A stretch of 49,669 nucleotides of DNA from an uncultured Verrucomicrobiota bacterium (lineage in GTDB: Bacteria; Verrucomicrobiota; Kiritimatiellia; RFP12; UBA1067), in the NCBI GenBank assembly GCA_947305775.1, contig CAMZEN010000016.1:1-49669 (forward strand), read 5' to 3'. Below the pieces are notes generated by a model that saw only the letters and a list, made by a program, of their open reading frames with translations, was not told the DNA's origin and made no database searches. How positions within the stretch are numbered: the first letter of the stretch is position 1; each line of letters starts with the position of its first letter. Positions 1 to 7,575 of the stretch are shown here, piece after piece. The position numbers and the translations under genes were made by a program.

Positions 1-67
1 TATTACCAAGAGGTAACTGCAAGAGAAACTTGCATTAGCTTCTGGACATCACACCATTTGTGCAATT

Positions 68-86
68 GGGAATTATATACATTCCC
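68..86. promoter_or_regulatory. Inverted repeat upstream of the rbp promoter
   Basis: Six-base arms GGGAAT (68-73) and ATTCCC (81-86) flank a 7-base AT spacer and end three bases before the proposed -35 box. The position suits an operator or activator site. This is inferred from position and symmetry only. Confidence 0.3.
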
Positions 87-88
87 TA

Positions 89-118
89 TTGACTAGCGAG
101 CAGAAAAATTGGTAAAAT
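89..118 (+). promoter_or_regulatory. Promoter of the RRM protein gene
   Basis: TTGACT (89-94) and TAAAAT (113-118) are separated by 18 bp, close to the sigma-70 consensus. Transcription would start near 125, leaving a leader of about 70 bases before the start codon at 197. Long leaders are common in cold-regulated RNA-binding protein genes, but no specific leader structure is convincing here. Confidence 0.6.
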
Positions 119-196
119 TTACCTGTTTGCGCTGGATGGGGCGTGTGTCCTTGAAAGCGTAGACAGTACAAACAGAAGACAGAAGGAAAGAATCAG

Positions 197-541
197 ATGG
201 AAATCTATGTTGGTAACCTCGCATACGCGACGACCGACGATGGGCTCAAAGCGGCGTTTGCGGCTTATGGCGAAGTTACCGCCGTTCGTGTCGTGACCGA
301 TCGCATGACCGGTCGCAGCAAGGGATTCGGCTTCGTTACGATGCCCGATGCCGCTCAGGCTCAGGCAGCGATCGATGCCCTCAACGGACACGAACTCGAC
401 GGGCGCACGGTGCGCGTTAACGAGTCTCAGCCTAAGCCGCGCGAAGAGCGTCGTGGCGGATTTGGCGGTGGATTCCGTGGCGGCGATCGCGGCGGATTCC
501 GTGGTGGCGATCGCGGCCCTCGTCGCGAGACGCGCTGGTAA
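197..541 (+). CDS. RRM-domain RNA-binding protein, glycine/arginine-rich tail
   Basis: This 114-residue protein is a single RNA recognition motif followed by a short RGG-like tail. RNP2 is IYVGNL at residues 3-8 and RNP1 is KGFGFVTM near 42-49. The C-terminal ~35 residues repeat FRGGDRGG and are Arg/Gly-rich. This is the layout of bacterial cold-inducible Rbp proteins, found in cyanobacteria and many PVC/Bacteroidetes bacteria, which bind single-stranded RNA in the cytoplasm and probably act as RNA chaperones. The start at 197 is preceded by AGAAGGAAAG as ribosome binding site. The gene is monocistronic, with its own sigma-70-like promoter and an intrinsic terminator. The fold is certain; the exact RNA targets are unknown. 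Confidence 0.95.
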   Translation: MEIYVGNLAYATTDDGLKAAFAAYGEVTAVRVVTDRMTGRSKGFGFVTMPDAAQAQAAIDALNGHELDGRTVRVNESQPKPREERRGGFGGGFRGGDRGGFRGGDRGPRRETRW

Positions 542-578
542 TCAATACCTGATGCGTTCGTCGTTCTGACGAATACTG

Positions 579-608
579 AGCACGGCCTTGTGCCGTGCTT
601 TGTTTTTT
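579..608 (+). terminator. Intrinsic terminator of the RRM gene
   Basis: An 8-bp stem AGCACGGC/GCCGTGCT with a 5-base loop is followed by TTGTTTTTT, 38 bases after the stop codon. The U-tract leads directly into the luxS promoter. Confidence 0.9.
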
Positions 609-629
609 AGGATATGGTTGTGGTATAAT
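600..629 (+). promoter_or_regulatory. luxS promoter
   Basis: An extended -10, TGG-TATAAT, lies at 621-629. A weak -35 (TTGTTT, 600-605, spacer 18) overlaps the U-tract of the preceding terminator. The TGG extension recurs at other promoters in this window. Confidence 0.65.
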
Positions 630-675
630 ATGCGCCAGAGACATCAAGCGCAAGATGTGCGCAGAGAGACAAACA

Positions 676-1203
676 ATGACACCAGCAAAGCAGAACTTGA
701 TCGCATCCTTCCAGGTCGATCACACCAGGATAGTTCCGGGCATATACGAGTCGCGCGTGGACGAGGTCGGCGGCGACTTTGTGACGACATTTGACGTTCG
801 TATGAAGGCCCCGAACAAGGAGCCTGTGATCCATCCCAACGCCATGCACACGATAGAGCACGTCGTGGCGACATTCCTGCGCAACGACGCCGAATGGAAG
901 GACAGGATTGTCTACTGGGGCCCGATGGGATGCCTCACCGGCAGTTACCTGATTGTGAAGGGCCGTCCAAAACCGCAAGAGCTCCAGCCGCTCCTCCTGC
1001 GCGCATTCGAGCATTTGCGCGACTATGAAGGTGAGGTGCCTGGCGCGACGCCGATCAATTGCGGCAATTACCTCCTGCACGACCTTCCCATGGCGAAATG
1101 GGAAGCGGCAAAGTATGTTGATGTTCTCAAAACAAGCGTCTGCTACGAGTACGAAACAACGAAGCGTCTTGATACCTCCGGCGGAGTGTTCTACGATTCA
1201 TGA
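676..1203 (+). CDS. luxS: S-ribosylhomocysteine lyase (AI-2 synthase)
   Basis: LuxS cleaves S-ribosylhomocysteine to homocysteine and 4,5-dihydroxy-2,3-pentanedione, the precursor of autoinducer 2, as part of S-adenosylmethionine recycling. The 175-residue length fits the family. The metal site is visible as H58-x-x-E61-H62 plus C129 in NCGNY, and E61 is the usual general base. The catalytic cysteine is C86 in PMGCLTG; most LuxS proteins have Arg directly after this Cys, here it is Leu. VDHTR near the N-terminus and the PNKE segment are also family hallmarks. The ATG at 676 was chosen because the longer frame start at 595 lies upstream of the promoter -10. The gene stands alone, with no pfs/mtnN beside it. 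Confidence 0.93.
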   Translation: MTPAKQNLIASFQVDHTRIVPGIYESRVDEVGGDFVTTFDVRMKAPNKEPVIHPNAMHTIEHVVATFLRNDAEWKDRIVYWGPMGCLTGSYLIVKGRPKPQELQPLLLRAFEHLRDYEGEVPGATPINCGNYLLHDLPMAKWEAAKYVDVLKTSVCYEYETTKRLDTSGGVFYDS

Positions 1204-1360
1204 CATTCGGATATGGTGGGTGAAGGTCCCTGACGTGATACATTCACTTCGACGTTTCCTTCTTCTTGTGCCTCCTCGAATAGAAAAGTGTTACATTAGA
1301 TATTATGCGTTCCCGCCTTTTAGCATATCGGTCGCGTCGCTGTCGTGCATGCCGTGAATT

Positions 1361-1369
1361 TGATATACT
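1361..1369 (+). promoter_or_regulatory. Probable promoter of the lipoprotein gene
   Basis: TGA-TATACT is an extended -10 at 1361-1369, about 60 bases before the start codon, with no clear -35. The remaining gap after luxS (1204-1360) shows no gene, tRNA or convincing terminator. Confidence 0.5.
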
Positions 1370-1428
1370 GTTTTCATGCGTAGGGTGTCTGCGCTGATTC
1401 TGAATCAATAGAAGGAAGGATGACAAAC

Positions 1429-2115
1429 ATGAAGAGAATATTTGCGGCGGCTATGTGTCTGGCGTTTGCGGGATGCTGGACATTTGAGCAATGTGAGTAT
1501 CCGCAGACGGTGTTCACGCCTGCAGCGCAGGGACGCGATGTTTCGGTGAGGCTTTCGGGCTTTGAGGCGACGGTGACTACCTATGATTCGGCTTATTCAT
1601 ATACGACGGCGATGGAGCCGTATCCATATCGAGACAGTCGCGGCCGCTATCACGAGTCGTGGGGCATGTCGACCTACCGCACCGAGACGATTGTGCCTCG
1701 TGTGTCGCAGACGGCCACTTTCCTTGACCGCGCCACAGAGTCCATGGAGAGGGCGGGTTTCGTGACGCGTTCACCCAATCCGCGCTTTGACGTAGAGGTC
1801 AAGTTCGAAGGCCCTTTCTATGAGGACGGCGACAGCGCTGAGATGTTCTGCTGGTCCCTCTTTACCATACTCACGGCAGATCGCGGCATAGAGAACTGGA
1901 GCGCGAAGCTGAAGATATACGATCTGGCGTCCGGGAAGCTGATGATGGAGCACTCGTACTCCGAACGCTACAAGGCGACGGTTTGGGGGCCAGTGCCCCT
2001 TACCGCAGTCATGGGGACGGACGCGACAAGTCCTGGAAAGATGAAGGGATGGTGTCTATCGGCGCTTACGGATCGTGCCGTAGCGGATGCGACAGCCTTC
2101 CTTTCGGACAAATAG
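1429..2115 (+). CDS. Putative lipoprotein of unknown function
   Basis: The product is a 228-residue exported lipoprotein. MKRIF is followed by a hydrophobic stretch and the lipobox LAFAGC, with the lipidated Cys at residue 16. I start at ATG 1429 because AAGGAAGG then lies 9 bases upstream; the ATG at 1420 almost abuts that site. The mature part is soluble, rich in Tyr/Ser/Thr, and contains a segment of predicted beta strands (AKLKIYDLASGKLMMEHSYSE) that resembles small outer-membrane lipoproteins generally. I do not recognise the family. Localisation by the lipoprotein pathway is well supported; function is not assignable. It ends 19 bases before the next gene and may be cotranscribed with it. 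Confidence 0.75.
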   Translation: MKRIFAAAMCLAFAGCWTFEQCEYPQTVFTPAAQGRDVSVRLSGFEATVTTYDSAYSYTTAMEPYPYRDSRGRYHESWGMSTYRTETIVPRVSQTATFLDRATESMERAGFVTRSPNPRFDVEVKFEGPFYEDGDSAEMFCWSLFTILTADRGIENWSAKLKIYDLASGKLMMEHSYSERYKATVWGPVPLTAVMGTDATSPGKMKGWCLSALTDRAVADATAFLSDK

Positions 2116-2134
2116 TCAACGGCTTTTTGCCCAG

Positions 2135-3094
2135 ATGAAGACTCTTTTGGTTGGCTACAGGGCGCAGGACCTTTTTGAGAAGGGCCGTCGCGGCAAGCTG
2201 CAGCCGTCGCCCATAGTGGATGGCGACGTAACCTGTCACGCGCTTGACATATACCATCGTCATGCCATCGAGAAGGCATTGCACGTAAAGGCGATATGCT
2301 CGGCGCACCTTCCGGGGGGACCGTGGGACGTCATCCGCTTCAAGACGGGCCCTAAACTCATGAGCGGCGAGCTTGCTCTTGACATGCTTCAGGAGATTTC
2401 GCGCCTGACGGGCGGCGACCTGAAGTCGCCACGCTTCCACCTCGACTTCGACGGCAAGGAGCGGGACCGCAACGCGCTTCTAGAAAAGGTGCTGGACGAT
2501 CCGACACGCATTCGCGACTTTTCTGCGACGTGGTGCGCAAGCGTGCCGGGAGCGGAGCCCATTGAGCTGACAAGCTATCCGGGCTGCTTCTGCCACAGAA
2601 GGGCGGACGACGGCGGCTTGGCTTTGGCGGAGGTCGTCTCGCGCGAGCTGAACGCATGGGAGGCTCGTCCCGCCCCGTTGAAGTTTCTCGACATGGGCTG
2701 CGGCTGCGGACTTGTAGGGTTCCTTGTCGCGTCCGCCGTGAAGGGGGTCGAACTCGTCATGGTCGATTCACACTCGCGCGCGATAGAGGCCGCGAACGTC
2801 AATGCCAAGAAGCTTGGCATTCCCGTCGAGGCTATACTTGCCGACAACGGAACCCCGGCCAGGATGGACGGCACCTTTGACGTGTTCGCGGGGAATCCGC
2901 CCTACTACTCCGACTATCGCATTGCGGAGGTGTTCCTTGAAACTGCGCTTCGTGCGCTGAAGCCTGGCGGGCTGTGCTACACGGTCGTGAAGAACGATGC
3001 CGGACTGAAGCCCGTGCAGGAGCGTTATTTTCCGTCTGTAGAAGTGATAAGGCGCCGCGGATACTGCGTGCTCAAGTCGATCAAACCAGTCTGA
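2135..3094 (+). CDS. Class I SAM-dependent methyltransferase, RsmC-like
   Basis: The C-terminal half carries an MTS-type Rossmann methyltransferase domain: motif I FLDMGCGCGLVG, an acidic residue at the end of strand 2 (VMVDSHSRAIEAA), and the NPPYY catalytic motif found in enzymes that methylate exocyclic amino groups of bases (RsmC, RlmG, HemK). The N-terminal ~150 residues are a degenerate partner domain, as in RsmC/RlmG rRNA methyltransferases. This points to N2-guanine methylation of rRNA, but the substrate cannot be fixed from sequence. The frame opens at 2087 inside the preceding gene. I prefer ATG 2135, which follows that stop, although no clear Shine-Dalgarno is visible. Aconitase follows after 19 bases. 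Confidence 0.75.
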   Translation: MKTLLVGYRAQDLFEKGRRGKLQPSPIVDGDVTCHALDIYHRHAIEKALHVKAICSAHLPGGPWDVIRFKTGPKLMSGELALDMLQEISRLTGGDLKSPRFHLDFDGKERDRNALLEKVLDDPTRIRDFSATWCASVPGAEPIELTSYPGCFCHRRADDGGLALAEVVSRELNAWEARPAPLKFLDMGCGCGLVGFLVASAVKGVELVMVDSHSRAIEAANVNAKKLGIPVEAILADNGTPARMDGTFDVFAGNPPYYSDYRIAEVFLETALRALKPGGLCYTVVKNDAGLKPVQERYFPSVEVIRRRGYCVLKSIKPV

Positions 3095-3113
3095 CATAAA
3101 TAAGGCAATAAGA

Positions 3114-5033
3114 ATGAAAGCAATGAATGTCGCCGAGAAGATAATCAAGGCACACCTCGTAGAGGGCGATCCGAAGAAGGATGCAGAAATCGGCATACGC
3201 ATAGACCAGACCCTTACGCAGGACGCAACAGGCACCATGGCCTATCTGCAGTTCGAGTCGATGGGCATAACGCACGTAAAGAACGATTTGGCCGTCAGCT
3301 ACGTCGACCACAACACCGTCCAGATCGGCTACGAAAACGCCGACGACCACGACTTCCTCGCATCCATAGCAAAGAAGTACGGCATAGTCTACTCCAAGGC
3401 AGGCAACGGCATATGCCACCAGCTTCATCTGGAGCGCTTCGGAAAGCCTGGGACCACTCTCCTCGGCAGCGATTCGCATACGCCCACCGGCGGGGGAATC
3501 GGACAGATCGCCATCGGTGCTGGCGGCATAGATATCGCCGTCGCAATGGCGGGCGGGGCCTTTCATATTCCTTCGCCCAAGGTGCGCGCAATCCGTCTCA
3601 AGGGCAAGCTGAGGCGCGGCGTAAGCGCGAAGGACGTCATTCTAAAAGTGCTGGAGAAGTTCGGCACCAAGGGTAACGTCGGCTGGATATTCGAGTACAC
3701 AGGCCCTGGCGTCGCCACGCTGGACGTTCCTTCGCGCGCGACGATAACGAACATGGGTGCGGAGCTTGGCGTTACGACGAGCGTGTTCCCAAGCGACGAC
3801 GTCACCCGCCAGTTCCTTGCAGCACAGGGTCGCGCGAAGGACTTCGTGCGCATCGAGGCCGACGCCGATGCGACTTACGATGACGAATTCACCGTTGATC
3901 TCGGCAAGCTCGAGCCTCTCGCCGCCGCGCCGCACAGTCCTGGCAATATCGTTACCGTCGCCTCGATGAAGGGCGTTAAGGTGAACCAGATAATGATCGG
4001 CTCCTGCACGAACTCGTCCTACCGCGACATCCGCACCGTAGCCCAGATCCTTAAGGGCAAGCATGTCGCCGACGAAGTCGAGGTCGGCATCGCGTGCGGC
4101 TCGCGGCAGGTCGTAAACATGCTTGCCGCGGATGGATCGCTTGCGATTCTCATCAAGGCTGGCTGCCGTATTCTTGAAAACGCATGCGGATTCTGCATCG
4201 GGGCGCACATGAGCCCTTCGACCAATGCAGTATCGCTCAGGACCAACAACCGCAACTTCGAGGGACGAAGCGGCACCAAGTCCGCCAAGGTTTATCTCGT
4301 CTCTCCCGAGACGGCTGCGGCTTCCGCGCTTACTGGGACGTTCACCGCGTCGAAGGGAACTACGCCCGTGTCGGCCCCGAAGAAGTTCCCGATAGACGAC
4401 GCGATGTTCCTCTACCGCGACACGGCCGGTAAAGGCGTGAAGGGCGCCAAGATCGTTCGCGGCCCCAACATCGCGACGGTTCCGAAAGGCGTTCCGCTTT
4501 CGGCAGACCTGAATGGCGTCGCCGCGATCAAGGTCGGCGACAAGATCACCACCGACCACATAATGCCTGCCGGCGCGCGACTCAAGTTCCGCTCGAACGT
4601 CCCTGAATACTCGAAGTACGTGTTCGAGCCTTGCGACGCAACGTTCCATGACCGCTGCCTCAAGAACAAGGAGTCTGGCGTCGCCAACGTGATCGTCGCC
4701 GGAGAAAGCTACGGGCAAGGCTCCAGTCGCGAGCACGCGGCGCTGTGCCCGATGTACCTTGGCGTGAAGGCGGTCATTGCGAAGTCCATAGAGCGCATTC
4801 ACCGAGCCAACCTCATCAATTTCGGAATAGTTCCTTTTGAGTTCGAGAACCCCGACGACTATGAAAGGATTGCCCAGGGCGACAAGCTGGAGCTGAAAGG
4901 CATCCGTGCGGCAGTGGAGGGCGACGGACGTCTCGTAGTGAAGGGGCCAAACGGACAGTTCGCCGTCCGTACGCGCCTTTCGGATCGCGAGAGACATCTC
5001 GTTCTCTGCGGCGGGCTTCTTGCGAGCCTCTGA
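3114..5033 (+). CDS. Aconitate hydratase, short bacterial form
   Basis: Aconitase interconverts citrate, cis-aconitate and isocitrate with a [4Fe-4S] cluster. The 639 residues match the short aconitase class found in anaerobes rather than the ~890-residue AcnA/AcnB. Cluster ligands are C298 in GSCTNSS and C358/C361 in ACGFCIG. Other signatures are LGSDSHTPTGGG, the substrate-loop SRATITNMGAELG, and QGSSREHAA in the swivelling C-terminal domain (domain 4), followed by AVIAKSIERIHRANLINFGI. AATAAGG precedes the ATG at 3114. No other TCA-cycle gene is adjacent, so it may serve glutamate synthesis in an incomplete cycle; that is inference. Confidence 0.93.
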   Translation: MKAMNVAEKIIKAHLVEGDPKKDAEIGIRIDQTLTQDATGTMAYLQFESMGITHVKNDLAVSYVDHNTVQIGYENADDHDFLASIAKKYGIVYSKAGNGICHQLHLERFGKPGTTLLGSDSHTPTGGGIGQIAIGAGGIDIAVAMAGGAFHIPSPKVRAIRLKGKLRRGVSAKDVILKVLEKFGTKGNVGWIFEYTGPGVATLDVPSRATITNMGAELGVTTSVFPSDDVTRQFLAAQGRAKDFVRIEADADATYDDEFTVDLGKLEPLAAAPHSPGNIVTVASMKGVKVNQIMIGSCTNSSYRDIRTVAQILKGKHVADEVEVGIACGSRQVVNMLAADGSLAILIKAGCRILENACGFCIGAHMSPSTNAVSLRTNNRNFEGRSGTKSAKVYLVSPETAAASALTGTFTASKGTTPVSAPKKFPIDDAMFLYRDTAGKGVKGAKIVRGPNIATVPKGVPLSADLNGVAAIKVGDKITTDHIMPAGARLKFRSNVPEYSKYVFEPCDATFHDRCLKNKESGVANVIVAGESYGQGSSREHAALCPMYLGVKAVIAKSIERIHRANLINFGIVPFEFENPDDYERIAQGDKLELKGIRAAVEGDGRLVVKGPNGQFAVRTRLSDRERHLVLCGGLLASL

Positions 5034-5048
5034 CATGTATGGTACAAT
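5020..5048 (+). promoter_or_regulatory. Promoter of nusB-ribD-ribE
   Basis: TTGCGA (5020-5025), a 17-bp spacer and TGG-TACAAT (5040-5048). The -35 overlaps the end of the aconitase gene; the start codon of nusB is 31 bases downstream of the -10. Confidence 0.6.
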
Positions 5049-5079
5049 ACTCCAAAATATTCTGCAATAGGTTTGGGAC

Positions 5080-5517
5080 ATGAATACGACAAGACGACAG
5101 GCCCGCGAATGGGCGATTCAAATGTTGACTGCGGCGGACTTGAATCCGCCGAGCGACATATCCGCCTTCATCGCCGGGCAGTGGGAACAGCTTTGCGGCC
5201 TTGAGGAGGAGTTTGGCGGCCCTGCCAAGGCAAAGGGCAGTCTCAAGAGATTTGCTGAGGAGCGCGTAATAGGGGTTCTTACCAACTTGGACGAGCTTGA
5301 CGGAATTCTCGCGCCTCTTCTGGAGAATTGGGATCTCTACCGTCTTGGCACGGTCGAACGCGCTGTGTTGCGAATGGGCCTTTGGGAACTCGTGCACAGC
5401 GACGTGCCCGCGCCCGTAGTCATCAACGAGGCAATCGACCTGGTCAACTGGTTCTCTGGTCCGAAATCGCGCACCATTGTGAACGGCGTCCTCGACAAGT
5501 ATGCCAAGGGACGATGA
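5080..5517 (+). CDS. nusB: Transcription antitermination factor NusB
   Basis: NusB binds boxA RNA with ribosomal protein S10 and promotes processive transcription of rRNA operons. The all-helical 145-residue protein has the conserved C-terminal block ENWDLYRLGTVERAVLRMGL, then PVVINEAIDLVNWFSGPKS and the terminal NGVLDKY. The N-terminal RRQAREWAIQML matches the family start. It is the first gene of an operon with ribD, overlapping it by 17 bases. NusB next to riboflavin genes is common in bacteria, usually downstream of ribH; here it leads. Confidence 0.93.
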   Translation: MNTTRRQAREWAIQMLTAADLNPPSDISAFIAGQWEQLCGLEEEFGGPAKAKGSLKRFAEERVIGVLTNLDELDGILAPLLENWDLYRLGTVERAVLRMGLWELVHSDVPAPVVINEAIDLVNWFSGPKSRTIVNGVLDKYAKGR

Positions 5518-6454
5518 CGAGTTCATGTCCAGGGCCGTCGAGCTCGCGTCGCGCGGGCTAGGGCATACACGACCAAACCCTGCGGTCGGCGCAGTCATCG
5601 TAAGGGACGGCAGGGTCATTGGCGAAGGCTGGCACAAGAAGGCTGGCGGCGACCATGCAGAGGTTGCCGCGATAAAAAACGCGAAGCGACGCGGCAATCC
5701 AACCGAGGGCTCGACGATTTACGTTACGCTGGAGCCGTGCTCCAAGCCGGGGCGCGTAGGCGCATGCACCGACGCCATCGTAGCCGCAGGTATCGCACGG
5801 GTCGTCTATGCCGTTATCGACCCGAACCCCAAGAACCGCGGAAGGGCGAGGCGCGTTCTGGCGAAGCATGGCATTAAGTGCGAAAGGCTTGAAGGCCCGC
5901 TATCGACAAAGGCGGCGGAGCTTGTGTCTCCTTTCGCAAAGCATGTGCTTACGGGCATGCCATACGTTACGGTTAAGATCGCAATGTCTCTGGACGGCCG
6001 TATATGCGACGATTGGGGCGACGCCAAGTGGATTTCGTCCGAGGCGGCGCGTCGTGAAACGGGGCGCATGCGCGAAAGGGTGGATGCCATCATGGTCGGC
6101 GGCGAAACCGTCCGCAGGGACAATCCCTCGCTGTTGAGCCACGGAAAGCCGAACCCCGACTTGATTCGCGTCATAGTCTCCAGAAGCGGAAAGCTTCCGA
6201 AGGATGCACAGGTTTTCACCGATGGCGCTCCGAACGAGACACTGGTCTTTGACGATGCGCGCAAGGCGATGATCGAGCTGGGCAAGATGGGTGTTGCGCA
6301 CGTCCTCTGCGAAGGGGGCCTGAAGCTTGCGACGTCGCTTGCCGAACAAGGGCTCGTTGACGAGTGGGTGACGGTGCTTGCGCCGAAGGTAATAGGCTCG
6401 CGCCGCATAGGCGAGGCTGTCGAAATGGAAAGAACCCTATGTTTACTGGACTGA
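5501..6454 (+). CDS. ribD: Bifunctional riboflavin deaminase/reductase RibD
   Basis: RibD deaminates the pyrimidine product of GTP cyclohydrolase II and then reduces its ribose side chain, steps two and three of riboflavin synthesis. The N-terminal deaminase domain (to ~145) carries the zinc motif HAE (GDHAEVAAI) with PC and C of LEPCSKPGRVGACTDAI. The C-terminal reductase domain (from ~147) has VKIAMSLDGRI, the GGETVRRDNPSL loop and LCEGGLKLATSL. The 317 residues are slightly short of the usual 350-380. The chosen ATG overlaps nusB; DDEFMSRAVELASRG matches the usual RibD N-terminus. The gene overlaps ribE by 16 bases, so the two are probably translationally coupled. Confidence 0.93.
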   Translation: MPRDDDEFMSRAVELASRGLGHTRPNPAVGAVIVRDGRVIGEGWHKKAGGDHAEVAAIKNAKRRGNPTEGSTIYVTLEPCSKPGRVGACTDAIVAAGIARVVYAVIDPNPKNRGRARRVLAKHGIKCERLEGPLSTKAAELVSPFAKHVLTGMPYVTVKIAMSLDGRICDDWGDAKWISSEAARRETGRMRERVDAIMVGGETVRRDNPSLLSHGKPNPDLIRVIVSRSGKLPKDAQVFTDGAPNETLVFDDARKAMIELGKMGVAHVLCEGGLKLATSLAEQGLVDEWVTVLAPKVIGSRRIGEAVEMERTLCLLD

Positions 6455-7068
6455 TACAACGGGTCGGAACCGTCAAGCGCGTCTCGCGCGGCGCGGGGCT
6501 TGTCCTCGAGATCGCGGCGGATGCGCCGTGGGCGAAGCCGCTGGAGGCTGGCGAGTCTGTCGCCGTCAACGGAGTCTGCCTCACTGTCGTCAAGTGCGAA
6601 GGCTCGCGCTTCACGGCGGATGTGCTGCGTGAGACCGAATCCCGCTCGGGGCTTGGCGAGCTTGTGCCTGGTGCGAAGGTGAACCTTGAGCGCGCGCTCC
6701 GGGCGGGCGATGCGATGGGCGGACACATCGTGCAGGGCCACGTGGACTGCCGCGGCGCTATTTCGGCCAAGGTCCCGAAAGGCCGCGATTTCCAGTTGCG
6801 GGTCAAGTGCGGACGCGTCCTTGCGGCGCAGTCCGTCTTGAAGGGCTCCATAACGATAGACGGCGTTTCGCTTACGATTTCGGCGCTTGGCGACGATTGG
6901 CTCGGCGTCGACCTTATACCGACCACGGCGAAAGATACTACGCTTGGCTCCAAGAAGGTCGGGGATGTGGTGAACCTCGAAGGCGATATCATGGGCAAGT
7001 ACGTAGCTAAGAACATGCCCGACAAAGGCCTCACGGAGGAGAAACTCGCCGCGGCGGGTTTTGTATGA
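6439..7068 (+). CDS. ribE: Riboflavin synthase alpha chain
   Basis: The enzyme dismutates two 6,7-dimethyl-8-ribityllumazine molecules to riboflavin. The start is ATG 6439, giving the canonical N-terminus MFTGLIQRVGTV; upstream codons in the same frame lie inside ribD. Two internally duplicated lumazine-binding barrels are visible: the first with AVNGVCLTVV and GHIVQGHVD, the second with SITIDGVSLTIS and a matching C-terminal helix. The 209-residue length is typical. ribBA and ribH, needed to complete the pathway, are not in this window. Confidence 0.95.
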   Translation: MFTGLIQRVGTVKRVSRGAGLVLEIAADAPWAKPLEAGESVAVNGVCLTVVKCEGSRFTADVLRETESRSGLGELVPGAKVNLERALRAGDAMGGHIVQGHVDCRGAISAKVPKGRDFQLRVKCGRVLAAQSVLKGSITIDGVSLTISALGDDWLGVDLIPTTAKDTTLGSKKVGDVVNLEGDIMGKYVAKNMPDKGLTEEKLAAAGFV

Positions 7069-7073
7069 TTCTT

Positions 7074-7104
7074 CTGGCATTTTACAGATGAATTTTGGTA
7101 TAAT
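7074..7104 (+). promoter_or_regulatory. Promoter of the type III translocator operon
   Basis: TTTTGG-TATAAT with the -10 at 7099-7104 and TG at 7096-7098 offset as in other extended -10 sites here. CTGGCA (7074-7079) is a weak -35 with a long spacer. The first start codon follows 51 bases later. I see no terminator between ribE and this promoter. Confidence 0.6.
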
Positions 7105-7155
7105 TCAACTGTTGAAAAACAATTCCGCCCAAAGCGGGAGGAGCAGAAGACACGT

Positions 7156-7545
7156 TTGGCTGACGACAACGAAAGAAAACGCGCTGAGATAGACGAATAT
7201 CTCGCAAAGATCCGCAAGACCATTGCGGAGAGCAATAGCATTATTTCGCAAGCAGAGCTGAGGATTGCCGAGACCGACAGATTGCTGGCCTCGCAAGGGC
7301 TCACGCGCGAGCAGTTGCTATCCATGCAGATTTCCGAGTCGCAGCGTGATGCGGTGAACAACGAGTTGCGTCGAATGGGGCTTGACCCGTTGGAGGAGGA
7401 AGATCCGTGGGCTGGCTCACGGCAAGACTCAACGTACAGCAGTCCATACAGCAGTTTTTCGACTGGTTCGTCCTACTCTGCCGATGCCGAACTTGAGCAG
7501 CGCAGAGAAAAATTTGGAATGATGATGAAACCTTTTCAAATCTGA
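7156..7545 (+). CDS. Small coiled-coil protein, first gene of the translocator operon
   Basis: The 129-residue product is not recognised. It starts at TTG (7156), with GGGAGGAG ending about 12 bases upstream; there is no in-frame ATG before residue ~57, which makes the TTG necessary. Residues 1-80 are charged and helical with heptad character (IDEYLAKIRKTIAESNSII, ELRIAETDRLLASQG). The tail is Ser/Tyr-rich (YSSPYSSFSTGSSYS), like the flexible part of secreted substrates or chaperones. It is cotranscribed with the type III chaperone and translocators, so a role as small chaperone, regulator or secreted component is likely by context only. Confidence 0.7.
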   Translation: MADDNERKRAEIDEYLAKIRKTIAESNSIISQAELRIAETDRLLASQGLTREQLLSMQISESQRDAVNNELRRMGLDPLEEEDPWAGSRQDSTYSSPYSSFSTGSSYSADAELEQRREKFGMMMKPFQI

Positions 7546-7575
7546 AGTGTATACTAGGCAAAGGAGGTAACTATC

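Noticed and set aside
579..608. A small RNA gene behind the RRM gene
   Set aside because: The hairpin plus U-tract is fully explained as the terminator.
3642..5081. A 479-codon open frame antisense to aconitase
   Set aside because: Low-complexity Arg/Val/Ala composition and full overlap with a certain gene.
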